Shown here: positions 33,357 through 41,740 of the stretch, piece by piece | Layout of the letters: each line of letters opens with the position of its first letter | Position numbering within the stretch: position 1 is the first letter of the stretch | Source of the DNA: JACPDI01 sp035463475 | Lineage (GTDB): Bacteria; Acidobacteriota; Vicinamibacteria; Vicinamibacterales; 2-12-FULL-66-21 | Reading direction: 5' to 3' | Length of the DNA stretch: 64,000 nt | NCBI GenBank assembly: GCA_035463475.1 | Contig: DATHTE010000062.1 | Span: 1-64,000, forward strand | The notes under the pieces: model-generated | The model's input: the letters and a program-made list of their open reading frames with translations, nothing else | What the model was told of the DNA's origin: nothing | Database searches by the model: none | Program-made: the position numbers and the translations under genes

Positions 33357-33771
33357 CGAGACCCGCCTGGCGTATGACGAGTTGTACGTCTACGCCATGG
33401 AGCGCGGCGGCGCGTCGTTCGCCCTGCAGCACGTCGTCGACGCGTTCGCCGCGCAGACCGCGTCGGAGAACACCAGCCCGATCGGCATCACGTTCGCCCT
33501 TGTCGGCCTGTACCTGCATGTCGAACGGCAGTGCTCTGGAAGGCAGGTGCAGCGGGTGCACATGCAGCTTGGCCGCCAGAAGAGAAGATGGCCGGCGATC
33601 GCGCTTCCTCGCGATCGCGGACGCATGACGGCGGCAGACGTCATGGGCACCCCGCCGGGACCCGACCGGGATCGCGCCATCGACGCGTGGTGCCAGTCCG
33701 TGTGGGCAGCCTACGACGCGAGCCGTCAGACGATCGTCGAGCTTCTGCGGGAGCGGCGAATCATCGAGTAG
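33334..33771 (+). CDS. DUF5946 family protein
   Basis: A 145-residue protein that appears to belong to DUF5946. It shows YDELYVYAMERGGASFALQH, VVDAFAAQTA, ITFALVGLYLHVER, GRQVQRVHMQLGRQKRRWP and the C-terminal AIDAWCQSVWAAYDASRQTI. The histidines and tryptophans are the most conserved positions I recall for this family, whose function is unknown. ATG at 33334 and at 33319 are both in frame and both lie within the end of the DinB gene, so the two genes overlap and may be coupled. Some homologues carry an N-terminal zinc-ribbon segment that is absent here. Confidence 0.7.
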   Translation: MSVPSGGDETRLAYDELYVYAMERGGASFALQHVVDAFAAQTASENTSPIGITFALVGLYLHVERQCSGRQVQRVHMQLGRQKRRWPAIALPRDRGRMTAADVMGTPPGPDRDRAIDAWCQSVWAAYDASRQTIVELLRERRIIE

Positions 33772-33787
33772 GAGCGCCGGCCGCGCT

Positions 33788-34555
33788 TCACCTCAACTCG
33801 CTGCTCGCGAACAGCTCCAGCATCTGCGACTCGGATGGCGGCTGGAGAATGCCGTGCGTGGCGAAGTGCTCCGCCTGCGGATAGCTCGTCCCGCGAATCC
33901 GCCGGGCGGCGTTCGCGCGATCGTACGGCGTCCGGCGAAACTGAACGTCCCGCCCCAGGAGGAGCCAGTAGGCGCCCGGCTGCCCGAAGGGCATGCCGAC
34001 GCTGCCCGCGTTCACGACGCGAACCGCACCGATCGTTCGGTCGAACTGCATGTGCGTGTGACCGCAGACCACGAGCGGCGCGGTGACGCCGTCGAAGGCC
34101 GGCGCAACGCGCTCCTCCGCGGTGAGACGCGTGAAGATCTCGTTCTCGTTTCGCGGCGTCGCGTGGCAGAACAGCACGTCACCGATGCCGGCCGTGCGGA
34201 GGGTGACCGTCCCGGGCCAGCCGGCCAGCACGCGCTCCTCGTCGGGCCGTAACTGGCGCGCCGTCCACTCGACCGCCTCGCGCGCCGGTTCGGGCATGCG
34301 GCCCGGATCCCTTCCCGCCCGGGCTGCAAGGACCGCCACCTCGCCGTTTCCTCGAATGAAGCGCGTGGGAATCTCGAGCTCCAGCAGGAGCGCGATCGTC
34401 TCGCGCGGCATCGGGCCAGGCACGAGATCCCCGCCCACGACGATCGCGCCGGCGCCCGCGTCGCGGATCTCTTCGAGGACCGCCTCGAGTGCCGGCAGGT
34501 TTCCGTGGACGTCGTAGAGCGCTGCAACCGATGCCGGTGGGGACTCGATGCCCAT
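33788..34555 (-). CDS. Calcineurin-like metallophosphoesterase (YfcE/MJ0936-type)
   Basis: A 255-residue metallophosphoesterase with a full set of metal-binding motifs: ALYDVHGNLPALEAVLEEI (D-x-H-GN), IVVGGDLVPG (GD), FIRGNGEVAV (GNGE in place of GNHE), FCHATPRNENEIF and VCGHTHMQFDR (GHTH). Relatives hydrolyse phosphodiesters or cyclic nucleotides. The His-to-Gly change in the GNHE motif is typical of the YfcE-like branch. It is the last gene of an operon with DoxX, an ECF sigma factor and two DGPF proteins (12 bp after the DoxX gene). Confidence 0.9.
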   Translation of the reverse strand: MGIESPPASVAALYDVHGNLPALEAVLEEIRDAGAGAIVVGGDLVPGPMPRETIALLLELEIPTRFIRGNGEVAVLAARAGRDPGRMPEPAREAVEWTARQLRPDEERVLAGWPGTVTLRTAGIGDVLFCHATPRNENEIFTRLTAEERVAPAFDGVTAPLVVCGHTHMQFDRTIGAVRVVNAGSVGMPFGQPGAYWLLLGRDVQFRRTPYDRANAARRIRGTSYPQAEHFATHGILQPPSESQMLELFASSELR

Positions 34556-34567
34556 GTCGGGGTGCCT

Positions 34568-34945
34568 TCACGCGATCGCGTTGACCCTCCACTTGCGGCC
34601 ATCCGGTCTCGTCACGTACGAGACGGCGAGGAACGCGAGCAGCAGCAGCGGCATGAACGCCTCGGGGCCGTCTCCCGCCAGGTAGTGCGCTACGAACGCG
34701 GCAATCCAGGCGAACGTGAAGCCGGCGTACGCCCACTCCTTGATCGTCGGGAATCCCGGAACCACGAGGGCGATCGCGCCCAGGAGTTTCGCGATGCCGA
34801 GCATGACCCGCAGCTGCTGCGGGTAGCCCACGTGCGCAAACCCCTCAACCGCCTGCGTGGAACCCGAGAGGTAAGCGAAGCAGGCGAATGCCGACAGCGC
34901 CGCCAGAAGCCCGGTGGTCGTCCAATACGCTACTTTTCGCGCCAT
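34568..34945 (-). CDS. DoxX-like membrane protein
   Basis: A 125-residue protein with four predicted membrane helices. It has YWTTTGLLAALSAFACFAYL, the conserved loop EGFAHVGYPQQLRVMLGIAK LLGAIALV and FPTIKEWAYAGFTFAWIAAF. This matches DoxX-like/DUF4870-free small membrane proteins, often found with ECF42-type sigma factors and DGPF proteins. Some DoxX proteins act in thiosulfate:quinone oxidation or oxidative-stress complexes, but most are unassigned. It lies 27 bp downstream of the sigma factor gene, so it is probably part of its regulon or operon. Confidence 0.8.
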   Translation of the reverse strand: MARKVAYWTTTGLLAALSAFACFAYLSGSTQAVEGFAHVGYPQQLRVMLGIAKLLGAIALVVPGFPTIKEWAYAGFTFAWIAAFVAHYLAGDGPEAFMPLLLLAFLAVSYVTRPDGRKWRVNAIA

Positions 34946-34972
34946 GTAGTGATGCCTCCTTAGCGAACGACG

Positions 34973-36226
34973 CTAGCCCGGCTTTGCGCGCCGGAGCAGC
35001 AGCTCGCGTTCGCGCGCGTTGCGCGTGAGGGACGCCGCGCGCTCGAATTCGGCACGGGCCTCCTCGACCCGACCGAGTTTCTGCAGGAGATCGCCGCGCA
35101 CGCTCGGCAACAGGTGGTAGCGACGCAGCGCGGGTTCGGATGCCAGCGCGTCCACGAGCTCGAGCGCGGCGGCCGGGCCGGCCGCCATCCCGACCGCAAC
35201 CGCGCGATTCAGCTCCACCACGGGGGACGGCACCAGCGCCGCCAGCGCGTCGTAGAGCGCCGCGATCCTCGCCCAGTCCGTGTCCTCCGGCCTCCGCGCG
35301 CGCGCGTGACAGGCGGCGATCGCCGCCTGGATCGCATACTTGCCCGGCGTTCCCCCGAGCTTGTCGGCGCGCTCGAGCGCCGCGAGACCACGGCGGATGA
35401 GCAGCTGATCCCAGAGCGCGCGGTTCTGCTCCAGCAGCAGGACGGGCTCTCCTGAGGGGCCCACGCGCGCCCTCGACCGCGACGACTGGATCTCCATCAG
35501 CGCGACGAGGCCGTGAACTTCCGCCTCCGCGGGAGCCAGTTGCGCCAGCATGCGCCCCAGTCGCAGCGCGTCCTCACAAAGCGCGGGCCGCATCCAGTCG
35601 TCGCCCGCCGTTGCCGTGTAGCCCTCGTTGAAGATCAGGTAGATCACCTCGAGCACCGAGGACACGCGCGCGGCGAGCGCCTGGCCGCGCGGGATCTCAA
35701 ACGGCACCCGTCTCTCCGCCAGCGTCCGCTTGGCCCTCACGATGCGCTGGGCGATCGTCGGCTCGGGAACGAGGAACGCGCGCGCGATTTCCTCCGTGGT
35801 CAGCCCGCCCAGCAGCCGGAGCGTGAGCGCTACGCGCGCCTCGGTGGAGAGCACAGGGTGGCACGCCGTGAACACGAGCCGCAGGAGGTCGTCGCCCACT
35901 TCATCGTCAAGGGCCGCGTCCAGGTCCGGGCGCGCTTCTTCCTGGCGCGTCTCCAGCTCGTACCCGAGCTGCTCGTGCTTGCGCTCGAGCAGCCTGCCCC
36001 GACGCAGATGGTCGATCGCGCGGTGCTTCCCGGTGGCCATCAGCCACGCGCCCGGATTGCGCGGCACCCCCGAGACCGGCCACTGCTCGAGCGCCGCGAC
36101 GAGCGCGTCGTGCGCGAGGTCCTCCGCGACGCCGATGTCCCGGACGATCCGCGAGAGCACGGCGACGAGCTTTGCCTGTTCGATTCTCCAGATCGCGTCG
36201 ATCGCGCGATGGACGTCGGCAGTCAC
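34973..36226 (-). CDS. ECF42-like RNA polymerase sigma factor with TPR-like extension
   Basis: A 417-residue ECF sigma factor. Region 2 is LVAVLSRIVRDIGVAEDLAH DALVAALEQWP with GAWLMATGKHRAIDHLRRGR. Region 4 is LTLRLLGGLTTEEIARAFLV and IAQRIVRAKRTLAERRV. After residue 190 comes the long C-terminal extension typical of ECF42 (VLEVIYLIFNEGYTATAGDD onward, a DUF6596-like domain and TPR-like helices). ECF42 factors have no anti-sigma gene; the C-terminal part is thought to control them, and they usually regulate linked DGPF (YCII-like) genes. Two such genes lie immediately upstream here. The start is a GTG at 36226. Confidence 0.93.
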   Translation of the reverse strand: MTADVHRAIDAIWRIEQAKLVAVLSRIVRDIGVAEDLAHDALVAALEQWPVSGVPRNPGAWLMATGKHRAIDHLRRGRLLERKHEQLGYELETRQEEARPDLDAALDDEVGDDLLRLVFTACHPVLSTEARVALTLRLLGGLTTEEIARAFLVPEPTIAQRIVRAKRTLAERRVPFEIPRGQALAARVSSVLEVIYLIFNEGYTATAGDDWMRPALCEDALRLGRMLAQLAPAEAEVHGLVALMEIQSSRSRARVGPSGEPVLLLEQNRALWDQLLIRRGLAALERADKLGGTPGKYAIQAAIAACHARARRPEDTDWARIAALYDALAALVPSPVVELNRAVAVGMAAGPAAALELVDALASEPALRRYHLLPSVRGDLLQKLGRVEEARAEFERAASLTRNARERELLLRRAKPG

Positions 36227-36336
36227 GGCTGCCGATCACACCATCGTTCGGTTCGCGACCGCAAGCGGGACCTCGCCGGTGTTGGCGACGAGGCCCCGCG
36301 CATTGAATCTCTACTGGTGAGACCGGCGTCCTGGGA

Positions 36337-36747
36337 TCACGCGCTCTGGCTCCGGACAAACTGCTCCGTCAGCTGCGCGTGGGTGTCGACAGGCAGGCAC
36401 GACCCGGCGTCGGACGGCGAGAAGATCTGGCGAAGCTCGCACTCCCCCTCGCCCGCGACGTCGAGGAACTTCCGGGCCAGCTCGATCGCATGTTCCTTCG
36501 AGGTCGCCTCGAGCAGCGCGAATCCAGCGACCAGCTCCTTCGACTCCGTGAATGGCCCGTCGGTGACCGTGGTCTTTCCGCCGGAGCGCCGCACGCGCGC
36601 GCCCAGCGCGCTCGGCAGGCACCCCTCGGTGGCGATGAGCGTGCCCGCCTTCATCTGCTCTTCGATGAGCGCTTCCATTCTCGCCACTTCCTCGGCGCTC
36701 GGCGGCGAGTTGCGTTCCACGGTCTTGTAGATCGATAGGAATCTCAT
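36337..36747 (-). CDS. DGPF/YCII-related protein
   Basis: A 136-residue protein of the YCII-related superfamily. It has FLSIYKTVERNSPPSAEEVA, GCLPSALGARVRRSGGKTTV and the hallmark TVTDGPFTESKELVAGFALL. The start at 36747 is fixed by GGAGGAGATATCACC just upstream; the frame continues further but without a signal. YCII-like folds have a conserved His/Asp pair and unknown catalytic roles, and DGPF members are the standard partners and likely targets of ECF42 sigma factors. It is paralogous to the adjacent gene at 36770-37180. Confidence 0.87.
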   Translation of the reverse strand: MRFLSIYKTVERNSPPSAEEVARMEALIEEQMKAGTLIATEGCLPSALGARVRRSGGKTTVTDGPFTESKELVAGFALLEATSKEHAIELARKFLDVAGEGECELRQIFSPSDAGSCLPVDTHAQLTEQFVRSQSA

Positions 36748-36769
36748 GGTGATATCTCCTCCTGACCCG

Positions 36770-37180
36770 CTACTTCTGCGCGGACACTCCGAGTTCGCGA
36801 AAGCGTTCAACCGCCTTGATCGGGCCGAAGTCCTCCAGCTCGAACAGCTGGCGGATCTCGATCTCGCCCTCCTCGAGGTGCGGGTTCGGCATGCGCTTCG
36901 CCCACTCCAGCGCTTCCTCCGGCGACTTCACCTGGATGATCGTGTAGCCCGCGAGGAGCTCCTTCGTTTCGGTAAAGGGCCCGTCCACGACGGTGCGACT
37001 GCCGCCCGAATACTCGATTCGCCAGCCCTTCGAGCTTGGCTGGAGCCCGTTCGCGTCGAGCAGCACGCCGGCCCTGGCCAGCTCCTCGTGATAGTTGGCC
37101 ATGGCGGTGAACAGCTCCTCGGACGGCATGACGCCCGCTTCGGAGTCCTTCGTCGCCTTCACGAGAATCATGAACCGCAT
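36770..37180 (-). CDS. DGPF/YCII-related protein
   Basis: A 136-residue YCII-like protein. It has FMILVKATKDSEAGVMPSEE, ANYHEELARAGVLLDANGLQ and TVVDGPFTETKELLAGYTII. It is the first gene of the probable operon DGPF, DGPF, ECF42 sigma factor, DoxX, metallophosphoesterase. A strong ribosome-binding site (GGGAGGGGGAGACGAC) precedes the ATG. The same size and plan as the next gene point to tandem duplication, although the sequences are well diverged. The molecular role is unknown. Confidence 0.87.
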   Translation of the reverse strand: MRFMILVKATKDSEAGVMPSEELFTAMANYHEELARAGVLLDANGLQPSSKGWRIEYSGGSRTVVDGPFTETKELLAGYTIIQVKSPEEALEWAKRMPNPHLEEGEIEIRQLFELEDFGPIKAVERFRELGVSAQK

Positions 37181-37417
37181 GTCGTCTCCCCCTCCCTACC
37201 CATACGTCGAACGAGAAGCGGGCGGATCGACATGCCTTGTGCGTCGGTTACGGATGGGCTTCGAGTCCGCCGCCGCGCGCGCTGATACACCAGTCCGGAA
37301 ATATGACGGGCTTTAGCCGCGCGTCCACCAGTTGCGAACCAGGGGCACATTTATCCGACTCAGGAGTATGATGGGACCCGCCGCGGACACGTCTAGACGC
37401 CAGAACCGGCTATTGCT

Positions 37418-39430
37418 GTGATTGGACAGGAGATTTCCCACTACCGGATTGTCAGCCAGCTTGGTTCTGGCGGGATGGGCGAGGTCTATCGCGCCGAAGA
37501 CAGCCGTCTCGGTCGATCCGTCGCCCTCAAGTTCGTGTCCAGAGATCTCGGACACAATCCCCAGGCGGTTCAACGGCTGCGCGCGGAGGCGCGCGCGGCG
37601 TCGGCCCTGAACCACGGAAACATCTGCACCATCTACGACATCGACGAGCACGAGGGGCATCCCTTCATCGTGATGGAGCTGTTGAAGGGGCGCACGCTGC
37701 GCGAGGTCCTCGCCGACGGCCCCATCAAGGTGCACCAGCTCGTCGACATCGGAATCGAGATCGCCGACGCGCTCCATGCCGCGCACAGCGAAGGCATCAT
37801 CCACCGTGACATCAAGCCGGCGAACATCTTCGTCACCGAGCGCGGCCACGTCAAACTCCTGGACTTCGGCCTCGCCAAGCTGACGACGCTCTTCGAGTCG
37901 GGGCGGACCACGCGCGACGCCGCGGAGGCCACGGCTGGCGGCGTCACGCTGGGCACGATCTCCTACATGTCACCGGAGCAGGCGACCGGCGAGGAGCTCG
38001 ACGCCCGCACGGACCTGTTCTCGCTGGGCGTTGTGCTGTACGAGTGCGCGACCGGGCACCACCCGTTCCCCGGCAAGACGACGGCGATGATCCTCTCGGC
38101 CATCCTCAACCGCGCACCCGCGGCCCCGACGGCGCTGAACCCGAGCCTGCCGCTCCGGCTCCAGAACGTGATCAACACGTGCCTCGAGAAGGATCGCGAG
38201 CTGCGCTACCAGTCGGCGGCCGACGTGCGGGCGGATCTCAAGCGCGTGAGGCGCGACATCGAGTCCGGCCAGTCCCGCGCTGTGCCCGTCGTCCGCGACG
38301 GTTCCGGGCGCGTCTCCGAAATGAACAGCGGTCGAGACTCCGGACAGATGCCGGTCACCGGTCGCGCGCAGGGTTGGCGCATCGCGGCGGCGGCGACGTT
38401 CGTGATCATCCTGGCGGGCGGGGGCTACGCCCTGTGGCGCCGTGAGCCTCCGCCGCCGGCGCCGCTCGAATCACGTCCGGTCGCGCCCGTTCCCGATCCC
38501 GCAATCCCGAGCCGGATCGCGCTCGGGACGGCCAGCCTCGACGCTCGCAATTACCGAGCTGCGCTCGTGTATGCCGAGCAGGTGCTCGCGATCGAGCCGA
38601 AGCATCAGGATGCCCTGCGCATCCGCAACGAGGCGCGGACGATGCTGGATCGCTTCGACCGTGCGATCGCCGATGCGCGCCGGCGCCTCGCGGGGCGCGA
38701 CCTTCGCGGCGCGGCGCAGGCGCTCGAGACCGCGCGGAGCATCGATCCGGGCTCGTCGAGCATCACCGAGATCGGCCTCGCCATCGCCGAGCAGGCGCGT
38801 CCGCGCGAGACACTCGGGGAATCCGCGCGCCGAGGCAGGCAGACGTCAGAGCCGCGAGAGTCGAGGGAGACGCAGTCCGCGGTGCCCACCGCGTCGTCCG
38901 GGAGGACCGCTCCGCCGCCGGCACCGGCGGCCCCCGCGCCGCGCGTGGCGGAACCCGTTCCGCTGTCGCCCGTCGCGGCGCTCCCCGGCAGCAGCGTGCC
39001 CCCCGCGCCCGAGGCGACGCCTCCACGGAACACGACCTCCGCGGCGCGCCCGAACCCGGACCCGCGCGATCGCAGCGCGACGCCTCCTCCCGCGACCTCC
39101 ACGGCGGAAGAGGACGACGCGGCCATTCGCCGCGTGCTCGCGACCTACGCTCGCGCGATCGAGAACAAGGATGTGGCGCTGTTCCGATCGATCAGGCCGA
39201 ATCTCTCGCGCGAGGAGGAGCGGCGGCTCGAGACCGGTTTCCGCGCCGTCACCTCTCAGCGCGTCGATCTCACGATTCTCTCAATACAACGGCGGAGCGA
39301 CGACGCGACGGTCGTCGTCCGGCGGCGGGACACCATTCAGGCGGGTGGACGCCAGCAGACCTCCGAGAGCCAGCAGACGATGCGGCTGGCCCGGTCGGGT
39401 CGCGACTGGACGATTGTCGACATCCGCTGA
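37418..39430 (+). CDS. Membrane Ser/Thr protein kinase (PknB-like)
   Basis: A 670-residue Hanks-type kinase. The N-terminal kinase domain (residues 9-275) is complete: GSGGMGEVYRAED glycine loop, K38 in VALKFV, HRDIKPANI with catalytic D131, DFG at 149 and the activation segment GTISYMSPEQATG. A single membrane helix (RIAAAATFVIILAGGGYALW) lies near residue 325. Next come TPR-like repeats, a long Pro/Ala/Ser-rich linker, and a C-terminal folded domain of ~100 residues (EEDDAAIRRVLATYARAIEN onward) resembling SnoaL/NTF2-like domains. It is therefore a cytoplasmic kinase with a periplasmic sensor. The start is a GTG. It precedes an outer-membrane barrel gene by 18 bp. Confidence 0.93.
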   Translation: MIGQEISHYRIVSQLGSGGMGEVYRAEDSRLGRSVALKFVSRDLGHNPQAVQRLRAEARAASALNHGNICTIYDIDEHEGHPFIVMELLKGRTLREVLADGPIKVHQLVDIGIEIADALHAAHSEGIIHRDIKPANIFVTERGHVKLLDFGLAKLTTLFESGRTTRDAAEATAGGVTLGTISYMSPEQATGEELDARTDLFSLGVVLYECATGHHPFPGKTTAMILSAILNRAPAAPTALNPSLPLRLQNVINTCLEKDRELRYQSAADVRADLKRVRRDIESGQSRAVPVVRDGSGRVSEMNSGRDSGQMPVTGRAQGWRIAAAATFVIILAGGGYALWRREPPPPAPLESRPVAPVPDPAIPSRIALGTASLDARNYRAALVYAEQVLAIEPKHQDALRIRNEARTMLDRFDRAIADARRRLAGRDLRGAAQALETARSIDPGSSSITEIGLAIAEQARPRETLGESARRGRQTSEPRESRETQSAVPTASSGRTAPPPAPAAPAPRVAEPVPLSPVAALPGSSVPPAPEATPPRNTTSAARPNPDPRDRSATPPPATSTAEEDDAAIRRVLATYARAIENKDVALFRSIRPNLSREEERRLETGFRAVTSQRVDLTILSIQRRSDDATVVVRRRDTIQAGGRQQTSESQQTMRLARSGRDWTIVDIR

Positions 39431-39448
39431 CAGGTTGAAGGAGGCTGA

Positions 39449-40774
39449 ATGATCAGGCCGCTGGTGATGGCAGTGGTGTTGACAGGCGCGGTCGCGACCG
39501 CCGCGGCCGCGCAGGAACCGTACAACCTGACGGCGCCGGTGACGACGCTCGCGACGCTCTTCACGGATCTGTACGGCCCGCAGGGGCTCATTCTTGACAG
39601 CCTCGCCACGCTCCCCGGCGAGCAGCCGCATACCGCGCACTACGTCAGCGACTTCCAGACGAACTTCAGCCAGTTCAGCACCGCGCTCGTCAGCCAGTTG
39701 GTGAGCCTGCCACTTCCCTCGCCCGCCTCCGGGTTCACCTACCAGTTCGACGCGAGCCTGGGCGTGTTCCAGCGCAGCACCCAGAGTTTCGGCCCGATCG
39801 TCGCGGACCGCGCGGAGACCATCGGCGCCCGGCGGCTGTCGATCGGATTCGCGTACCAGCGGTTCACGTTCGACACCGTGGAGGGGCTCGATCTCACGCA
39901 GGTCCCGGCGGTGTTCACGCACGACAATGCGTTCCTGCGCGGCGGGCGTGAAGACGTGGTCGCGACGACCAACTCGATCGAGGCGACCGTCGCGCAGGCG
40001 ATCACGTTCGTGACCCTGGGGGTGACGGACCGGTTCGACATCTCACTCGCCGTGCCGGTCGTCCAGAACAACCTGAAGGTCGTCTCGGACGCGACGATCC
40101 ACCGCCTCGGGACGACGAATCCCCTGACGCATTTCTTCCGGCAGATGAACGGCGACGTCGGGACCCGCCGTCTCTTCACGGCGGTCGGAAGCGCGACCGG
40201 CCTCGGGGACCTTCTGGTGCGTGTCAAGCACACGCTGCACAAAGGCGCGTCGAACGGGCTGGCGGCGGGTGTGGACGTGCGGATCCCGACGGGGGACGAG
40301 ATGAACCTGCTGGGGAGCGGGACCGCCGGCGTGCAGCCGTTCGGCATCTGGTCAGCCACGTACCAGAAGGTGTCGCCGCACATCAACGTGAGCTACAAGT
40401 GGAGCGGGAGGAGCGTGCTCGCCGGCGACCCGGCGCGCGGCGAGACGGCGGATTTCCCGGACCAGGTGGGCTACGCGGCGGGGGCCGAGGTGAGCGTGAA
40501 CCCGCGCGTCACGGCGGCGTTCGACGTGATCGGCGTCTACATCATCGACGCGGAGCGGCTGCGCCGCGTGACGTTCCAGGCGCTCGACGGGCGTTCGACG
40601 TTCCCCAACATCCTCTTCACGCGCGAGTCGATGAACAACCTGAGTGGCGCCGTCGGCCTCAAGGCGAGCCTGTTCCAGCACCTCCTCCTCGATGTCAACG
40701 TGCTCTTCAAGCTGGACGAGCACGGGTTGCGCGACAAGGTGACACCGCTCATCGGGATCGAATATGCCTTCTGA
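39449..40774 (+). CDS. Outer-membrane beta-barrel (MetA-pathway transporter-like)
   Basis: A 441-residue exported protein. It has a signal peptide (MIRPLVMAVVLTGAVATAAA, cleaved near AQE), alternating amphipathic strands throughout and a final phenylalanine (GIEYAF), the usual outer-membrane insertion signal. Segments such as RLSIGFAYQRFTFDTVEGLD, GVTDRFDISLAVPVVQNNLK, GLGDLLVRVKHTLHK and GVDVRIPTGDEMNLLGSGT resemble the putative MetA-pathway/phenol-degradation transporter family (FadL-like barrels). The cargo is unknown. It lies in one unit with a kinase and an amidohydrolase; the downstream gene starts inside its last codons. Confidence 0.75.
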   Translation: MIRPLVMAVVLTGAVATAAAAQEPYNLTAPVTTLATLFTDLYGPQGLILDSLATLPGEQPHTAHYVSDFQTNFSQFSTALVSQLVSLPLPSPASGFTYQFDASLGVFQRSTQSFGPIVADRAETIGARRLSIGFAYQRFTFDTVEGLDLTQVPAVFTHDNAFLRGGREDVVATTNSIEATVAQAITFVTLGVTDRFDISLAVPVVQNNLKVVSDATIHRLGTTNPLTHFFRQMNGDVGTRRLFTAVGSATGLGDLLVRVKHTLHKGASNGLAAGVDVRIPTGDEMNLLGSGTAGVQPFGIWSATYQKVSPHINVSYKWSGRSVLAGDPARGETADFPDQVGYAAGAEVSVNPRVTAAFDVIGVYIIDAERLRRVTFQALDGRSTFPNILFTRESMNNLSGAVGLKASLFQHLLLDVNVLFKLDEHGLRDKVTPLIGIEYAF

Positions 40775-41696
40775 GCCGCAGGCTACCGCCGGGCCGACCG
40801 TTCTGCACGACTCGCACTGCCACTTCCTGTCGTCCCGGTTCTACGAGGCGCTCGGGCGCGAGAAGTACGGCGCGCAGAGCAGCGTCGGCGCCGAAAAGGT
40901 CGCTGGTGAGCTCGGTTGGGAGGTCACGGCTGCGGCAGAGGCGCTCGCGACGCGCTGGATCTCGGAACTCGATCGGCACGGCGTCACCCGCGCCGGGCTC
41001 ATCGCCAGCGTGCCCGGGGACGAGGAGTCGGTCGCGGCGGCGGTTGCGCGGCACCCGTCGCGCTTCGTGGGCTTTTTCGCGCTCAACGCCGCGGCGCCCG
41101 ACGCCCACGAGCGCGCGCGCCGCGCGTTCGGGGCCCTGGGCCTGCGGTGCGTCTGCCTCTTCCCCGCGATGCACCGCTACCGGCTCGACGACGTCGCCGT
41201 CGTCAGGCTGTTCGAGATCGTGGCGGAGCACGGCGCGGCGGTCTTCGTGCACTGCGGGTATCTCTCGATCGAGGCGCGCACGCGGCTCGGCCTGCGAAGC
41301 TCGTTCGACATCCGCCTGGGCGACCCGCTCGCGCTCGCCGCGACGGCGGTGTCGTTCCCCACCGTGCCCGTCATCATCCCGCACTTCGGCGGCGGCTTCT
41401 TCCGCGAGGCGCTGATGGCGGGCGAGGCGTGCCCGACGATCCACTTCGACACGTCCAGCTCCAACAGTTGGGTGCGGTTCGTGCCCGGGCTGACGCTCAC
41501 CGAGGTCTTTCGGCGCGCGCTGGCCGTCGTGGGGCCTGAGCGTCTGATCTTCGGCACGGACTCGTCGTTCTTCCCGCGCGGCTGGCGCCGCGTCATTCAC
41601 GGCGCGCAGCGAACGATCCTCGACGAGCTCGGCGCCGAGCCCTCGGTGTCCGCGAAGATCTTCAGCGGCAATTTCGATCGGCTGTTTACACGGTAG
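40764..41696 (+). CDS. Amidohydrolase-like TIM-barrel metal hydrolase
   Basis: A 310-residue amidohydrolase 2-type protein. The first metal site is DSHCHFLSSRFYEAL (H-x-H). The barrel then supplies FVHCGYLSIEAR (H), IIPHFGGGFFREALM (H) and FGTDSSFFPRGW (catalytic D), the order seen in ACMSD/isomeric decarboxylases and related hydrolases. It may hydrolyse or decarboxylate an aromatic or cyclic compound, which fits the adjacent barrel of an aromatic-transporter-like family; this is an inference. The ATG overlaps the end of that gene by 11 bp. A perfect hairpin overlaps its stop codon. Confidence 0.85.
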   Translation: MPSEPQATAGPTVLHDSHCHFLSSRFYEALGREKYGAQSSVGAEKVAGELGWEVTAAAEALATRWISELDRHGVTRAGLIASVPGDEESVAAAVARHPSRFVGFFALNAAAPDAHERARRAFGALGLRCVCLFPAMHRYRLDDVAVVRLFEIVAEHGAAVFVHCGYLSIEARTRLGLRSSFDIRLGDPLALAATAVSFPTVPVIIPHFGGGFFREALMAGEACPTIHFDTSSSNSWVRFVPGLTLTEVFRRALAVVGPERLIFGTDSSFFPRGWRRVIHGAQRTILDELGAEPSVSAKIFSGNFDRLFTR

Positions 41697-41722
41697 CGTC
41701 CGCCCTCGGGCGGACGCTACCG
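41691..41722. terminator. Perfect 15-bp hairpin between convergent genes
   Basis: CGGTAGCGTCCGCCC and GGGCGGACGCTACCG pair perfectly around a 2-base loop. The first arm contains the TAG stop of the amidohydrolase gene, and the element ends 19 bp before the end of the convergent DUF1569 gene. It can serve as a bidirectional terminator. The core GTCCGCC/GGCGGAC is shared with the palindromes at 16010-16059. Confidence 0.65.
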
Positions 41723-41740
41723 CGCATTGCCTGCACCTCC

